This document shows, in pieces, positions 1 through 9,650 of a stretch of DNA of 64,000 bases. Made by a program: the position numbers and the translations under genes. Position 1 is the stretch's first letter. The number at the start of each line of letters is the position of its first letter. The DNA lies in assembly GCF_002211285.1 (NCBI RefSeq), contig NZ_LOKX01000002.1, forward strand, positions 62,001 through 126,000, given 5' to 3'. Under the pieces are notes generated by a model. It was not told the DNA's origin. It ran no database searches and worked only from the letters and a program-made list of their open reading frames with translations. This DNA comes from Rhizobium sp. R635 (GTDB lineage Bacteria; Pseudomonadota; Alphaproteobacteria; Rhizobiales; Rhizobiaceae).

Positions 1-809
1 TCGGGCGGCGAGATATAGAGGCTCTGCGCCACACGCTCGATTGGCCGCACCAGGCGGTCCGGCAGCACCATCCAGCCTATCCGCCAGCCGGTCATGCAAT
101 AATATTTGGAGAAGGAGTTGATGACGATCGCCTCGTCGGTCAGCTCCAGGGCGCTTGCCTCTTCTCCCGCGAAGGTCAGTCCATGGTAGATTTCATCCGA
201 GATGAAGGCGATGGAGTGGGCAGCGCAGTAGTCTGCAAGCGCCTTCAGCCCATCACGGCCGGTCACAGTGCCGGTAGGGTTGGCGGGGCTTGCGAGCAGC
301 ACGCCTTTCAGCCTGACACCGCTTTCCTTCTGTGCCGCCTCAAGGCTTTCAGGCGTCAGCGTGAAATGGGTGTCGGCCGTCACAGGCACTTCGACAACCT
401 TCAAGCCCAGCGCGCCGAGGATATTGCGGTAGGCGGGATAGCCGGGTCTTGCGATCGCCACGGCATCGCCGGCATCGAACAGCGTGAGGAAGGCGAGGTT
501 GAAACCGGCCGAGGAACCTGTGGTGACGGCGATACGCGTGGGATCAATCTCCAGGCCGTGCCGATCCCTGTAATGCCCGGCAAGCGCCGATTTCAGCCGC
601 GCCGTCCCCAGCGCATCGGTATAGCCGATCCTGCCTTCGGCAAGCGCTTCGCGGGCCGCCTTCAGGGCAGTCTCGGGGGCGGGATGGGAGGGTTGGCCGA
701 CGGCCATGGAGATCACGGGATGGCCGCCTGCCCGCCGCTTCGTCGCCTCCGCCAGGACATCCATGGCGTGAAAAGGCTCAACCTCGCTGCGTTTCGATAT
801 GGAAAACAA
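1..809 (-). CDS. Class I PLP-dependent aminotransferase (3' part outside window)
   Basis: This is a fold-type I aminotransferase of the aspartate aminotransferase superfamily, cut off at its C-terminus by the window edge. Reading the minus strand, the protein shows the N-terminal substrate-arm region with AVGQPSHPAP, the GYTDALG segment, the ASPANPTGTV motif, the SDEIYHGL aspartate/tyrosine motif and the PLP-lysine motif SFSKYYCMTGWR. The only plausible start is a TTG at 809 (protein begins MFSISKRSEVEP), because an in-frame TAA lies just upstream and the next ATG would remove conserved residues; a GAGCGAGAAG stretch could serve as ribosome binding site. The substrate cannot be inferred from the sequence. 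It is divergent from the DsbA-like gene. Confidence 0.85.
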   Translation of the reverse strand, partial: MFSISKRSEVEPFHAMDVLAEATKRRAGGHPVISMAVGQPSHPAPETALKAAREALAEGRIGYTDALGTARLKSALAGHYRDRHGLEIDPTRIAVTTGSSAGFNLAFLTLFDAGDAVAIARPGYPAYRNILGALGLKVVEVPVTADTHFTLTPESLEAAQKESGVRLKGVLLASPANPTGTVTGRDGLKALADYCAAHSIAFISDEIYHGLTFAGEEASALELTDEAIVINSFSKYYCMTGWRIGWMVLPDRLVRPIERVAQSLYISPP

Positions 810-1013
810 GTTTGCTTCTCGCTCGGCTTCTTCGATGACGGCCAGACAATTGCCGCATTAATCGGCTCATCACAATCCCGCGAGGGTCGCGCGGGGATGA
901 AAATTCCTGTTTGAGCAGAACCCGACGCGCCGTACCTTGACGCAACGCGTTCAAGTCCATAACCCGGCGACGGTCTTTGCGACCAGGACCGCACCGCCGA
1001 TGACGAGGATATC

Positions 1014-1772
1014 ATGGCCTACTTCTCGAAAACCTTCACCGCAGTGGCGCTTGCCGCTTCGATCGCCCTTCCCTTTCCGGCGGCAGCGCTCGACGACCAG
1101 CAGAAGAAGGAGTTCGGCGAGTTCATCAAGCAGTATCTGATCGAAAATCCCGAGATCATGCTCGATGTCCAGGATGCCCTGCAGAAGAAGCAGGAAGCCC
1201 AGCGCCTGGTGAAGGCCAATATGGCAATCGAAGAAAACAGCGCCGGCATCTTCGAATCGAAGGACGACGTCACGCTCGGCAATCCCAAGGGCGATGTCAC
1301 CGTCGTCGAGTTCTTCGATTATAATTGCAGCTATTGCCGTCATGCGCTTCCCGACATGCAGGCGATGCTGAAGAAGGACAAGAACGTCCGCTTCGTTCTC
1401 AAGGAATTCCCGATCCTAGGGCCGGATTCGGTCGCCGCCCACAAGGTCGCCGATGCCTTCCGCAAGCTTGCCCCCGAGAAATATGCCGATTTCCACGTCG
1501 CCCTTCTCAGCAGTGAAGGCCGCGCCTCGGAAGAAAGCGCGATCACGGTTGCAGGCTCTCTCGGCGTCAGCGAAGACAAGATCCGCGCCGAGATGGCAAA
1601 GAGCCCGAACGATGGGATCGTTCAGACGACCTACCAGCTCGCCTCCAGCCTCGGCATCAGCGGCACGCCGTCCTATGTGATCGGCAACGAACTGGTGCCG
1701 GGCGCCGTTGGGATCGATGACCTCGAAGCCAAGGTCAAGAACATGCGCAGTTGCGGCAAGACCGCCTGCTGA
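1014..1772 (+). CDS. DsbA/DsbG-family periplasmic thiol-disulfide oxidoreductase
   Basis: The 252-residue product starts with a Sec signal peptide (about residues 1-25, ending AAALDD) followed by a helical N-terminal extension and a thioredoxin-like DsbA fold. The redox centre is Cys105-Ser-Tyr-Cys108 in the FFDYNCSYCRH context and the cis-proline loop is GTP at 217-219. This class (ScsC/Com1-like) either forms or isomerises disulfides in exported proteins. An unusual detail is two further cysteines in the extreme C-terminus (Cys247 and Cys252, SCGKTAC), which could form a structural bridge. The ATG at 1014 directly precedes the signal peptide, so the start is secure. It stands alone between a divergent aminotransferase and aroQ. 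Confidence 0.9.
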   Translation: MAYFSKTFTAVALAASIALPFPAAALDDQQKKEFGEFIKQYLIENPEIMLDVQDALQKKQEAQRLVKANMAIEENSAGIFESKDDVTLGNPKGDVTVVEFFDYNCSYCRHALPDMQAMLKKDKNVRFVLKEFPILGPDSVAAHKVADAFRKLAPEKYADFHVALLSSEGRASEESAITVAGSLGVSEDKIRAEMAKSPNDGIVQTTYQLASSLGISGTPSYVIGNELVPGAVGIDDLEAKVKNMRSCGKTAC

Positions 1773-1931
1773 GCAAGCGGGCGCCGGACGGCCGCTCATC
1801 AAATCGACAAAATCAAAGCGTTTCAGCCATGTGGACAAATGTGGCGCGATTCCTGCTGGCCAGTCGTAAGGGCTTTCATTCGGCCGTCGCGGAGTCTATA
1901 GGTTGCCGTCGTGCATTTTACGGAACATTCG

Positions 1932-2369
1932 ATGACGCAAACGATTTTTGTCCTGAACGGCCCCAACCTGAACATGCTGGGTAAACGAGAGCCCGGCATT
2001 TATGGCGGCAAGACTCTCAAGGACATCGAGACGGACTGCAAGGCCGCCGGCCGCGAACTCGGCTTCGATATCGACTTCCGCCAGAGCAACCACGAAGGCA
2101 CGCTCGTGGACTGGTTCCATGAGGCGGACGAGAAGGCTGCCGGCGTTGCCATCAATGCGGGCGCCTATACGCATACATCGGTCGCGCTGCATGATGCGAT
2201 CCGCGCTATATCAATTCCCGTCGTCGAGCTCCACATATCCAACGTGCATGCACGGGAAGAATTCCGCCACAAGTCGATGATCGCGCCGGCATGCAAGGGC
2301 GTGATCTGCGGCTTCGGGCCTCACAGCTACATCCTGGCGCTCCACGCGCTGAAGAACATCACGGCATAA
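1932..2369 (+). CDS. aroQ: Type II 3-dehydroquinate dehydratase
   Basis: AroQ dehydrates 3-dehydroquinate to 3-dehydroshikimate in the shikimate pathway. The 145-residue length is typical of type II enzymes. The N-terminal NGPNLNMLGKRE and the flexible lid with Arg19 and catalytic Tyr24 (REPGIYG) are present, as are NAGAYTHTS and the catalytic His101 in VELHISN. The ATG at 1932 was chosen over an upstream in-frame codon at 1911 because the family begins a few residues before the NGPNLN motif. It is followed 20 bases later by accB, so aroQ, accB, accC and aat probably form one transcription unit; this arrangement is familiar from alphaproteobacteria. Confidence 0.96.
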   Translation: MTQTIFVLNGPNLNMLGKREPGIYGGKTLKDIETDCKAAGRELGFDIDFRQSNHEGTLVDWFHEADEKAAGVAINAGAYTHTSVALHDAIRAISIPVVELHISNVHAREEFRHKSMIAPACKGVICGFGPHSYILALHALKNITA

Positions 2370-2389
2370 GAAGAAGACAGGGCAACACC

Positions 2390-2860
2390 ATGGCTGAAAA
2401 GAAATCGGGTATCGATCAGGCACTGATCCGCGATCTCGCCAATATCCTCAACGACACGGATCTGACCGAGATCGAGGTCGAGCAGGACGACCTGCGCATC
2501 CGCGTATCCCGCGCCGGCACGCCGCAATATGTCCAGGCGCCGATCGCAGCACCGGCCTATGCCGCGCCCGCAGCCGCCGCTCCGGCGGCAGCAGCCGCCC
2601 CGGCCGCGGCTCCCGGCCGCAATCCGGCCAATGTCGTCAACGCGCCGATGGTCGGCACCGTCTACATGGCGCCGGCTCCCGGCGCACGTCCCTTCATCGA
2701 GGTCGGCGCGACCGTCAAGGAAGGCCAGACGCTCATCATCATCGAAGCGATGAAGACGATGAACCAGATCCCCTCGCCCAAGTCGGGCAAGGTGACCGAG
2801 ATCCTCGTCGATGACGGGCATCCCGTCGAATACGGCCAAGCCCTCGTCGTCATCGAATAG
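2390..2860 (+). CDS. accB: Acetyl-CoA carboxylase biotin carboxyl carrier protein
   Basis: AccB carries the biotin that shuttles carboxylate between biotin carboxylase and carboxyltransferase in the first step of fatty acid synthesis. The 156-residue protein has an N-terminal AccC-interaction domain (1-45), an Ala/Pro-rich flexible linker (about 46-80) and a C-terminal biotinyl domain (84-156). The biotinylated lysine is Lys122 in EAMKTMNQI; the usual Met after the lysine is Thr here, which is tolerated in the family. The protruding-thumb region APAPGARPF is present. Its stop is only 10 bases from the accC start, indicating co-transcription and probably translational coupling. Confidence 0.96.
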   Translation: MAEKKSGIDQALIRDLANILNDTDLTEIEVEQDDLRIRVSRAGTPQYVQAPIAAPAYAAPAAAAPAAAAAPAAAPGRNPANVVNAPMVGTVYMAPAPGARPFIEVGATVKEGQTLIIIEAMKTMNQIPSPKSGKVTEILVDDGHPVEYGQALVVIE

Positions 2861-2870
2861 GCCGATGCCC

Positions 2871-4220
2871 ATGATTTCGAAAATCCTCATCGCCAATCGC
2901 GGGGAAATCGCCCTTCGCGTGCTCCGGGCCTGCAAGGAACTCGGCATCGCCTGCGTCGTGGTTCACTCCACCGCCGACGCCGATGCCATGCATGTGCGCC
3001 TTGCCGACGAAAGTGTCTGCATCGGCCCGCCCTCTTCGCGCGAGAGCTATCTCAACATTCACCAGATCGTCGCCGCCTGCGAGATCACCGGCGCCGACGC
3101 CGTGCATCCGGGCTACGGCTTCCTGTCCGAGAATGCCAAGTTCGCCGATATCCTCGAAGCCCATGGCATCACCTTCATCGGGCCGACGGCGGATCACATC
3201 CGCATCATGGGTGACAAGATCACCGCCAAGACGACAGCCCTGGAACTCGGCATTCCCGTCGTTCCGGGCTCGGACGGCGAAGTGAAGACCGAAGAGGATG
3301 CGCTCAGGACAGCCGCCGAAATCGGCTATCCCGTGCTGATCAAGGCGACGGCCGGCGGCGGCGGGCGCGGCATGAAGGTCGCCAAGAGCGAAGCCGACCT
3401 GATCGAAGCCTGGTCGACGGCGCGCACGGAAGCGGCAGCCGCCTTCGGCAATGACGCCGTCTACATGGAAAAATACCTCGGCAAGCCGCGCCATATCGAA
3501 ATCCAGGTGTTCGGCGACGGCGAAGGCAATGCCATCCATCTCGGCGAGCGCGACTGCTCGCTGCAGCGCCGCCACCAGAAGGTCTGGGAAGAGGCAAACT
3601 CGCCGGCGCTCAACGTCGAGCAGCGCATGAAGATCGGCCAGGTCTGCGCCGACGCCATGAAGAAGCTGAAATATCGCGGCGCCGGCACGATCGAATTCCT
3701 CTACGAGAACGGCGAGTTCTATTTCATCGAAATGAACACTCGCCTGCAGGTGGAGCATCCGATCACGGAAGCGATCACCGGCATCGACCTCGTGCACGAG
3801 CAGATCCGCGTCGCCTCCGGCGGCGGTCTCTCGGTGACGCAGGACGAGGTGCATTTCTCCGGCCATGCCATCGAATGCCGCATCAATGCCGAGGATCCGC
3901 GCACCTTCGTGCCCTCGCCCGGCACGATCACGCATTTCCATGCGCCGGGCGGCCTCGGCGTGCGCATCGATTCCGGCGCCTATCAGGGCTACAAGATCCC
4001 GCCCTATTACGACAGCCTCATCGGCAAGCTGATCGTGCACGGCCGCACCCGCGTCGAATGCATGATGCGCCTGCGCCGCGCGCTCGACGAATTCGTGGTC
4101 GACGGCATCAAGACGACGCTGCCGTTGTTCCAGGAACTCGTCTCCAACCAGGATATCGCCAATGGCGATTACGATATCCACTGGCTGGAACATCATCTCG
4201 CCAACACACCGGCGGCATAG
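2871..4220 (+). CDS. accC: Biotin carboxylase subunit of acetyl-CoA carboxylase
   Basis: AccC performs ATP-dependent carboxylation of the biotin on AccB. From the ATG at 2871 the protein is 449 residues, the same length as the E. coli enzyme, and begins [17 protein letters not shown] in register with it; an ATG two codons upstream (2865) is also possible. The ATP-grasp glycine loop [12 protein letters not shown], the [15 protein letters not shown] motif and the catalytic [14 protein letters not shown] segment are intact. It lies between accB and aat, with an 8-base gap to aat. Confidence 0.96.
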   Translation: MISKILIANRGEIALRVLRACKELGIACVVVHSTADADAMHVRLADESVCIGPPSSRESYLNIHQIVAACEITGADAVHPGYGFLSENAKFADILEAHGITFIGPTADHIRIMGDKITAKTTALELGIPVVPGSDGEVKTEEDALRTAAEIGYPVLIKATAGGGGRGMKVAKSEADLIEAWSTARTEAAAAFGNDAVYMEKYLGKPRHIEIQVFGDGEGNAIHLGERDCSLQRRHQKVWEEANSPALNVEQRMKIGQVCADAMKKLKYRGAGTIEFLYENGEFYFIEMNTRLQVEHPITEAITGIDLVHEQIRVASGGGLSVTQDEVHFSGHAIECRINAEDPRTFVPSPGTITHFHAPGGLGVRIDSGAYQGYKIPPYYDSLIGKLIVHGRTRVECMMRLRRALDEFVVDGIKTTLPLFQELVSNQDIANGDYDIHWLEHHLANTPAA

Positions 4221-4227
4221 GACAGGA

Positions 4228-4842
4228 ATGGCAGGACCGCGCAGGAAGTCACCAGGCATTACCCCTGAAATCCTCCTGCGCGCCTATTCCATCGGCCTCT
4301 TCCCGATGGCCGAATCCGCAGACGACCCGGAGATCTTCTGGGTCGAACCGGAACTGCGCGGCGTGCTGCCGCTCGATCATTTCCATGTGTCGAAAAGCCT
4401 GGCCAAGACCGTGCGCAGGCAGCCCTTCGAGATCCGTTTCGACCACGACTTCGATGCGGTCATCGCGGCCTGCGCGGAAGAGACATCGGGTCGCCCGAGC
4501 ACCTGGATCAATAGTACGATCCGGTCGCTCTATTCGACGCTCTTCGACATGGGCCACGCCCATACCGTCGAGGCCTGGGACGGCGACGAATTGGTCGGCG
4601 GCCTCTACGGCGTCTCGCTCGGCTCGGCCTTCTTCGGCGAGAGCATGTTTTCGCGGCGGACGGACGCTTCGAAGATCTGCCTCGTGCATCTCGTCGGCCG
4701 GCTGCGGGAAAGGGGCTTCACCCTGCTCGACACGCAGTTCACCACCGAGCACCTGAAGACATTCGGGGCGATCGACGTTCCGAAGGCCGATTATGCCGTG
4801 ATGCTGGCGGCGGCGGCCGAATCACCACATCTTAAGTTTTAA
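4228..4842 (+). CDS. aat: Leucyl/phenylalanyl-tRNA-protein transferase
   Basis: Aat transfers Leu or Phe from charged tRNA to N-terminal Lys/Arg of proteins, marking them for ClpAPS degradation (bacterial N-end rule). The 204-residue protein carries the family motifs [32 protein letters not shown] and the core [20 protein letters not shown], then the [16 protein letters not shown] stretch. GAC AGG A just before the ATG at 4228 gives a reasonable ribosome binding site, and the gene follows accC by 7 bases. Its placement behind accBC appears to be a conserved alphaproteobacterial arrangement rather than a functional link. Confidence 0.95.
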   Translation: MAGPRRKSPGITPEILLRAYSIGLFPMAESADDPEIFWVEPELRGVLPLDHFHVSKSLAKTVRRQPFEIRFDHDFDAVIAACAEETSGRPSTWINSTIRSLYSTLFDMGHAHTVEAWDGDELVGGLYGVSLGSAFFGESMFSRRTDASKICLVHLVGRLRERGFTLLDTQFTTEHLKTFGAIDVPKADYAVMLAAAAESPHLKF

Positions 4843-4919
4843 ACACGATCGTTTCGCCCGTGCGTTGATTTTTCCAACCGATTTCAATAGGGGTCGAAAA
4901 TGCAACGGGGGATAGAATT

Positions 4920-5849
4920 TTGAAACGATATTTTGCCGCGGCGATCCTTCTCGCCTTGTTTACGGCTCAGGCCGACGCACGCCCTTACGAGGAGATGTTT
5001 GCAAACCGGACCGATTTTTCCGAGGCGGAAAAGCCATTGCTGGAAAAACTCGATTTTCAGCAGGGTGCGATCAAGCTGCCCGAAGCGAGGGCGACGTTGA
5101 ATGTGCCCGCCGACTTCTATTATCTCAATCCCGCCGACACGAAGAAGGTGCTCGTCGACATCTGGGGAAATCCGGCGGAAACGGCGGAAGGCACACTCGG
5201 GATGATTTTCCCGGCGAAATATGCGCCGACCGATGCGGAGTCCTGGGGTTCCATCGTGGGATACAGCGCCGACGGCTACGTCTCGGACGCCGACGCCGCC
5301 ACGACGGATTACGACGAACTGCTGCAGAGCATCAAGGATGCGATCCGGGAAAATAACGTCGAACGCGAGAAGCAGGGTTTCGAGAAGATCACGCTTGTCG
5401 GCTGGGCTTCGCCCCCGCATTACGACACATCTGCGCATGCATTGCATTGGGCCCGCGACCTGATGTTCGGTGACGATCCGAAGGTGCCGCACACGCTGAA
5501 CTATTCCGTGCGCGTGCTCGGCCGCGAGGGCGTTTTTCAATTCAATTTCGTTGCCGGGCTCGAGCAGCTGAACGAGATCAAGGACGTCATTCCCACCGTC
5601 ACGAAGCTCGTGCAGTTCGACAAGGGAGTGGCCTATACCGACTATGTCGAAGGCGACAAGATCGCCGCTTATGGCATGGCGGGAATGATTGCGGCCGGCG
5701 CGGGCGCCAAGGTTGCCGCGAAAGTCGGGCTACTGGCCCTTGCCCTCGCCTTCTTCAAAAAGGCCGGCATCCTCGTCTTCGTCGCGTTCGCCGCTGTGCT
5801 CCGTTTCGCCAAAGGCCTTTTCAACAGGAATAAAACACCCGCGGCATAG
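4920..5849 (+). CDS. DUF2167 family membrane-anchored protein
   Basis: The 309-residue product matches the DUF2167 (COG4714-type) family of exported proteins of unknown function. It begins with a signal peptide (about 1-20, ending AQADA), has a periplasmic domain containing the family features LDFQQGAIKLPEARATLNVP, VDIWGNPAE and GWASPPHYD, and ends with one or two hydrophobic segments (about 230-300) followed by basic residues. The start is a TTG at 4920 preceded by a strong GGGGGA ribosome binding site; there is no ATG that would keep the signal peptide. It is monocistronic and convergent with the DUF2155 gene. Confidence 0.85.
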   Translation: MKRYFAAAILLALFTAQADARPYEEMFANRTDFSEAEKPLLEKLDFQQGAIKLPEARATLNVPADFYYLNPADTKKVLVDIWGNPAETAEGTLGMIFPAKYAPTDAESWGSIVGYSADGYVSDADAATTDYDELLQSIKDAIRENNVEREKQGFEKITLVGWASPPHYDTSAHALHWARDLMFGDDPKVPHTLNYSVRVLGREGVFQFNFVAGLEQLNEIKDVIPTVTKLVQFDKGVAYTDYVEGDKIAAYGMAGMIAAGAGAKVAAKVGLLALALAFFKKAGILVFVAFAAVLRFAKGLFNRNKTPAA

Positions 5850-5962
5850 GCTCGCGGCCAAGCCGAGGCGCGTCGCACCGGTCAAGCTTAGTGCGCCGCG
5901 CTGCCAATATTGGCTGCATGCCTATCGTCGTGTCGATTCCGCGTCACCTTTGGGTGATGTGC

Positions 5963-6403
5963 TCAGCGGGCTGGCGCTTTGGCGCTACCTGGAGCCGGGA
6001 CGTCCGAGGTCGTCTTGCAATCCTTCAACCAGACGTCATAGATCGGGTGCTCGACGGCGTTGAGGCCGGGGCTGTCTGCGAACATCCAGCCGGTGAAGAT
6101 GCGGCGGATCTTGCGGTCGAGGGTAATTTCGTCGACCTCGACGAAACCGTCGATCTTCTGCGCTTCGGCCTGATCGCGGGAATAACAGGCCTTCGGCGTC
6201 ACCTGCAGCGCACCGAACTGGACCGTCTCGTTGACATAGACGTCGAAAGTGGTGATGCGGCCGGTGATCTTGTCGAGGCCGGAGAAGACGGCAACCGGAT
6301 TGTCGATGCGGGCGGCATTTGCCGAAACCATCGGAAGCAGGGCCGAGAGCGCCAGCAGCGATCCGGCGGCACGCAGGACCATGTTCCGCGTGAAGAGCTT
6401 CAT
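5963..6403 (-). CDS. DUF2155 domain-containing exported protein
   Basis: This 146-residue protein has a signal peptide (MKLFTRNMVLRAAGSLLALS, cleavage after SANA) and then the compact DUF2155 domain with VFSGLDKITGRITTFDVYV, two cysteines (ACYSR and LKDCK) likely to be disulfide-bonded, and IFTGWMFADSPGLNAVEHPIYDVWL. The domain is characteristic of alphaproteobacteria and has no established function. The ATG at 6403 was preferred over one at 6442 because it places the signal peptide at the N-terminus. The gene lies about 110 bases behind the NDUFA12 homologue on the same strand, so the two are probably co-transcribed. Confidence 0.88.
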   Translation of the reverse strand: MKLFTRNMVLRAAGSLLALSALLPMVSANAARIDNPVAVFSGLDKITGRITTFDVYVNETVQFGALQVTPKACYSRDQAEAQKIDGFVEVDEITLDRKIRRIFTGWMFADSPGLNAVEHPIYDVWLKDCKTTSDVPAPGSAKAPAR

Positions 6404-6513
6404 GTACCCGTCTCCAGAATTTTCAACTACGGCCGCGGTCAAGCGCGGCCAACCTGCGGGTAAAGGTCAATTGTGGCCAAAAGCCGGGCTTGGGATCACC
6501 CGGTCGAGCCGTC

Positions 6514-6912
6514 TCAGTTGCCCGGCGTCCAGGCGTCGTAATCGCCGGTAACACGCGGCCGCTCACCCGAAGCGGCAAGGGAGCCCGGCGGGCGGTAAGC
6601 CTGCGGCGAACCCGTGAGGTTGGGACGATGCGGCCTCTGCCATTCCTTGGCGGTGTAGTTTTCCTTGGACGGCGGAACATCGGTGCGGTGATGCATCCAG
6701 CCATGCCAGCCCGGCGGGATCGCGGAGGCCTCGGCATAACCCTTGTAGATCACCCAGCGCTTCGGCAGGCCGTAGGAAGACATGCCGCCTTCATAATAGA
6801 CGTTGCCGAATTCATCCTCGCCGACGCGCTTGCCAAAACGCCAGGTCGCAAAACGCGTGCCCATCGTCTGACTGTTCCACCAGGTGAAGGTTTGAACCAG
6901 AAGATTCCACAT
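6514..6912 (-). CDS. NDUFA12 (B17.2)-like NADH:ubiquinone oxidoreductase accessory subunit
   Basis: The 132-residue product resembles the supernumerary complex I subunit NDUFA12, one of the few accessory subunits already present in alphaproteobacteria. Characteristic parts are FTWWNSQTMGTRFATWRFGKRV near the N-terminus, DEFGNVYYEG, PKRWVIYKGYAEASAIPPGWHGWMHH, and the C-terminal proline-rich HRPNLTGSPQAYRPPGSL. The ATG at 6912 starts the protein right before the conserved WNLLVQ segment. Its job is thought to be stabilising the peripheral arm of complex I; the main nuo operon is not in this window. Confidence 0.92.
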   Translation of the reverse strand: MWNLLVQTFTWWNSQTMGTRFATWRFGKRVGEDEFGNVYYEGGMSSYGLPKRWVIYKGYAEASAIPPGWHGWMHHRTDVPPSKENYTAKEWQRPHRPNLTGSPQAYRPPGSLAASGERPRVTGDYDAWTPGN

Positions 6913-7015
6913 GTCTTTTCCTTGCGCTCGCCGGGACGCGAGCCAAACCACAATTCTTTCCCTGCTTATGCCGTCGCCAAGCCGAATTGTCCAGCGATTC
7001 CACGAGAAGAGCAGG

Positions 7016-7489
7016 TCATTTCAAAACCATCTTGAAGCCCAGATGCGAGGGCTTGAAGCCGAGCCTTTCATAGAAACGGTGGGCATCCTTGCGTACCGCA
7101 TTCGAGGTCAGCTGCAACAGCCGCGCACCGCGGCCTTTTGCCTCGGCAATGGCAAATTCGATCATCAGTGCGCCGATCCCCTGCCCGCGCATGTCGGCCC
7201 GGGTCTGCACGGCCTCGATGATCATCGCCGAGGAACCGCGGCCGGTCAGAGAGGTCGTCAGCATCGTCTGGAACGTGCCGACGACTTCGCCGCCGCGCTC
7301 TGCGACATAGAGCGTCTGCTCTGGCGAAGCCTCGATGACGGCGAAGGCTCTGGCATAATCGGAAAAAGCCCCGGCATCCGTCGTATCGCCGTGGCCGCCG
7401 AGCGCGTCGGCGGCAAACAACGCCACGAGGGCCTGCAGATCGTCTCTGCGCGCCTCGCGAATGAGAATATCAGGCAATTCGACCGTCAC
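7016..7489 (-). CDS. GNAT family N-acetyltransferase
   Basis: A 157-residue single-domain GNAT protein. The acetyl-CoA pyrophosphate-binding motif A is VQTRADMRGQGIGALMIEF and motif B is YERLGFKPSH; strand beta4 (MIIEAVQT) precedes it. The acyl acceptor cannot be predicted. It lies 4 bases downstream of another GNAT gene on the same strand, which in turn follows gatB, so three genes read as one operon gatB-GNAT-GNAT. Confidence 0.88.
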   Translation of the reverse strand: MTVELPDILIREARRDDLQALVALFAADALGGHGDTTDAGAFSDYARAFAVIEASPEQTLYVAERGGEVVGTFQTMLTTSLTGRGSSAMIIEAVQTRADMRGQGIGALMIEFAIAEAKGRGARLLQLTSNAVRKDAHRFYERLGFKPSHLGFKMVLK

Positions 7490-7493
7490 GACC

Positions 7494-7997
7494 TCAATGG
7501 CCTTCGAGCGGTTTCTCGAAAATCAGCGCCGGAATGCCGGATTGCCCGGGCGCGCTGTTTTCATTGCGGCCGACCTCGGTGAAACCATGCGCCTGATAGA
7601 AGGCTATCGCCGTCGAATTCCGCGGCTCGACCTCGAGACGCATGATCTCAGCATCGGGAAAGCAGGTTTCGAGTTCGGCGAAAATATCCCGGCCGATGCC
7701 CTGGCGCTGCAGCGCCGGGCTGACATAGAGCAGATGCAGCATGACGGTTTTCGTCAATTCCTGCGACCTCACCGCGTAGCCCATGCCGCCGATGTTGAGG
7801 CCGTCGTCAGCGACGAGAAATTCCGCATCCTTGCGCGCCAGCCGCGCCTTCAACGCCGCCGGCGACAGAAGATGGGCGATCAGTTCATCCACCCTGGCTT
7901 TGCCATGGAGACCGTCATAGGTGGCGTGAAAGCTCTCCACCAGAAGGGCGCGCACCTTCTCCAGGTCGCGCTCTCCGGCGGTGCGGACGAAATACAC
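7494..7997 (-). CDS. GNAT family N-acetyltransferase
   Basis: A 167-residue GNAT protein with the acetyl-CoA motif LLYVSPALQRQGIGRDIF and the C-terminal motif B FYQAHGFTEVGRN. The central MLHLLYV strand and the MRLEVEPRNSTAIAFY segment fit the RimI-like subgroup, but the substrate is unknown. It begins 4 bases after the gatB stop, so translation is likely coupled to gatB, and the next GNAT gene follows immediately. It is not closely similar to its neighbour, which argues against a recent tandem duplication. Confidence 0.9.
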   Translation of the reverse strand: MYFVRTAGERDLEKVRALLVESFHATYDGLHGKARVDELIAHLLSPAALKARLARKDAEFLVADDGLNIGGMGYAVRSQELTKTVMLHLLYVSPALQRQGIGRDIFAELETCFPDAEIMRLEVEPRNSTAIAFYQAHGFTEVGRNENSAPGQSGIPALIFEKPLEGH

Positions 7998-8000
7998 CGC

Positions 8001-9503
8001 TTACTCCTCGATGCCGAGCTTCGCCTTGACGAGCGCCTGGACAGCCTGCGGATTGGCCTTGCCGCCGGTCGCCTTCATCACCTGGCCGACGAACCATGCC
8101 GCCATGGTCGGCTTCGCCTTGACCTTTTCGACCTGTTCGGGATTGGCGGCGATGATCTCGTCCACGGCCTTTTCGATGGCGCCGGTATCCGTCACCTGCT
8201 TCATGCCGCGCGATTCGACGATCTCTGTGGGATCACCGCCCTCGGTCAGCACGATCTCGAAAAGATCCTTGGCGATCTTGCCGGAGATGGTCCCGGCCTT
8301 GATGAGGTCGATGATGGCGCCGAGCTGTGCCGGCGAGACCGGCGTCTGCTCGATATCCTTTCCGGTGCGGTTCAGCGCGCCGAGCAGGTCGTTGATCACC
8401 CAGTTTGCCGCCGTCTTCCCGTCGCGGCCCGCAGCCACGGCCTCGAAATAGTCGGCGATCGCCTTTTCGGAGACGAGCACGGAGGCATCGTAGACCGACA
8501 GGCCGAGTTCGCGCACGAAGCGTTCCTTCTTGTCATCAGGCAATTCCGGCAGATCGGCTTCGAGCGCCTTGATGAAGGCATCGTCGAATTCGAGCGGCAG
8601 CAGATCCGGATCGGGGAAGTAGCGATAGTCGTGCGCGTCTTCCTTGGAGCGCATGGAGCGCGTCTCGCCCTTGTTCGGATCGAAGAGGCGCGTCTCCTGC
8701 TCGATCTCGCCGCCATCTTCCAGAATGCCGATCTGGCGGCGGGCTTCGTATTCGATCGCCTGGCCGATGAAGCGGATCGAGTTGACGTTCTTGATCTCGC
8801 AGCGCGTGCCGAAACCTTCGCCCGGACGGCGAACGGAGACGTTGACGTCTGCGCGCATCGAGCCTTCGTCCATGTTGCCGTCGCAGGTGCCGAGATAGCG
8901 CACGATCGAACGCAGCTTGGTCATATAGGCCTTGGCTTCGTCGGACGAACGCATGTCGGGCTTGGAGACGATCTCCATCAGCGCGACGCCGGAACGGTTG
9001 AGGTCGACATAGGACATGGTCGGGTGCTGGTCGTGCATCGACTTGCCGGCATCCTGCTCCAGGTGCAGGCGCTCGATGCCGATCTCGATATCCTCGAACT
9101 GACCCTGGCGGTCCGGGCCGAGCGAAATGACGATCTTGCCTTCGCCGACGATCGGATCCTTGAACTGCGAGATCTGATAGCCCTGCGGCAGGTCGGGATA
9201 GAAATAGTTCTTGCGGTCGAAGAGCGAGCGCTTGTTGATCTGGGCTTTGAGGCCGAGACCGGTGCGCACGGCCTGCCTGACGCATTCCTCGTTGATGACG
9301 GGCAGCATGCCGGGCATGGCGGCATCGACGAGCGACACGTTCGAATTCTGCGGCTTGCCGAATTCCGTCGAGGCGCCGGAGAAGAGCTTCGAATTGGACA
9401 GGACCTGGGCATGGACTTCCATGCCGACGATGACTTCCCAGTCGCCGGTGGCGCCGGGGATGAAGCGTTTCGGATCGGGCGTGCGGACGTCGACAAGGGT
9501 CAT
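8001..9503 (-). CDS. gatB: Aspartyl/glutamyl-tRNA(Asn/Gln) amidotransferase subunit B
   Basis: GatB binds misacylated Glu-tRNA(Gln)/Asp-tRNA(Asn) and, with GatA and GatC, converts the amino acid to its amide. The 500-residue protein contains the GatB signature region [18 protein letters not shown], the [18 protein letters not shown] segment, [14 protein letters not shown], and the C-terminal YqeY-like tail domain ending in [11 protein letters not shown]. The ATG at 9503 (MTLVDVRTP) was chosen; upstream in-frame codons give a basic, non-conserved extension. Unlike the usual gatCAB operon, gatC and gatA lie 2.4 kb away beyond several unrelated genes. Confidence 0.96.
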   Translation of the reverse strand: MTLVDVRTPDPKRFIPGATGDWEVIVGMEVHAQVLSNSKLFSGASTEFGKPQNSNVSLVDAAMPGMLPVINEECVRQAVRTGLGLKAQINKRSLFDRKNYFYPDLPQGYQISQFKDPIVGEGKIVISLGPDRQGQFEDIEIGIERLHLEQDAGKSMHDQHPTMSYVDLNRSGVALMEIVSKPDMRSSDEAKAYMTKLRSIVRYLGTCDGNMDEGSMRADVNVSVRRPGEGFGTRCEIKNVNSIRFIGQAIEYEARRQIGILEDGGEIEQETRLFDPNKGETRSMRSKEDAHDYRYFPDPDLLPLEFDDAFIKALEADLPELPDDKKERFVRELGLSVYDASVLVSEKAIADYFEAVAAGRDGKTAANWVINDLLGALNRTGKDIEQTPVSPAQLGAIIDLIKAGTISGKIAKDLFEIVLTEGGDPTEIVESRGMKQVTDTGAIEKAVDEIIAANPEQVEKVKAKPTMAAWFVGQVMKATGGKANPQAVQALVKAKLGIEE

Positions 9504-9650
9504 CTGATGCTCTTTGCAGGCTGTTCTTTTCCACCCGTGAGGTAAAGGAAATGACGTGCCGGTGCAAGACTTTCGCCATGGGGTGCATCGCCGTTTGAGG
9601 CCTTCGGCAGCATTTGCCACCCGTTAACGCAGGCCCGATAGGGTTCGCGA

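Noticed and set aside
7461-9545. A 694-codon plus-strand frame opposite gatB and a GNAT gene
   Set aside because: It is the antisense shadow of conserved gatB codons and spans a gene boundary; its translation shows no recognisable domain.
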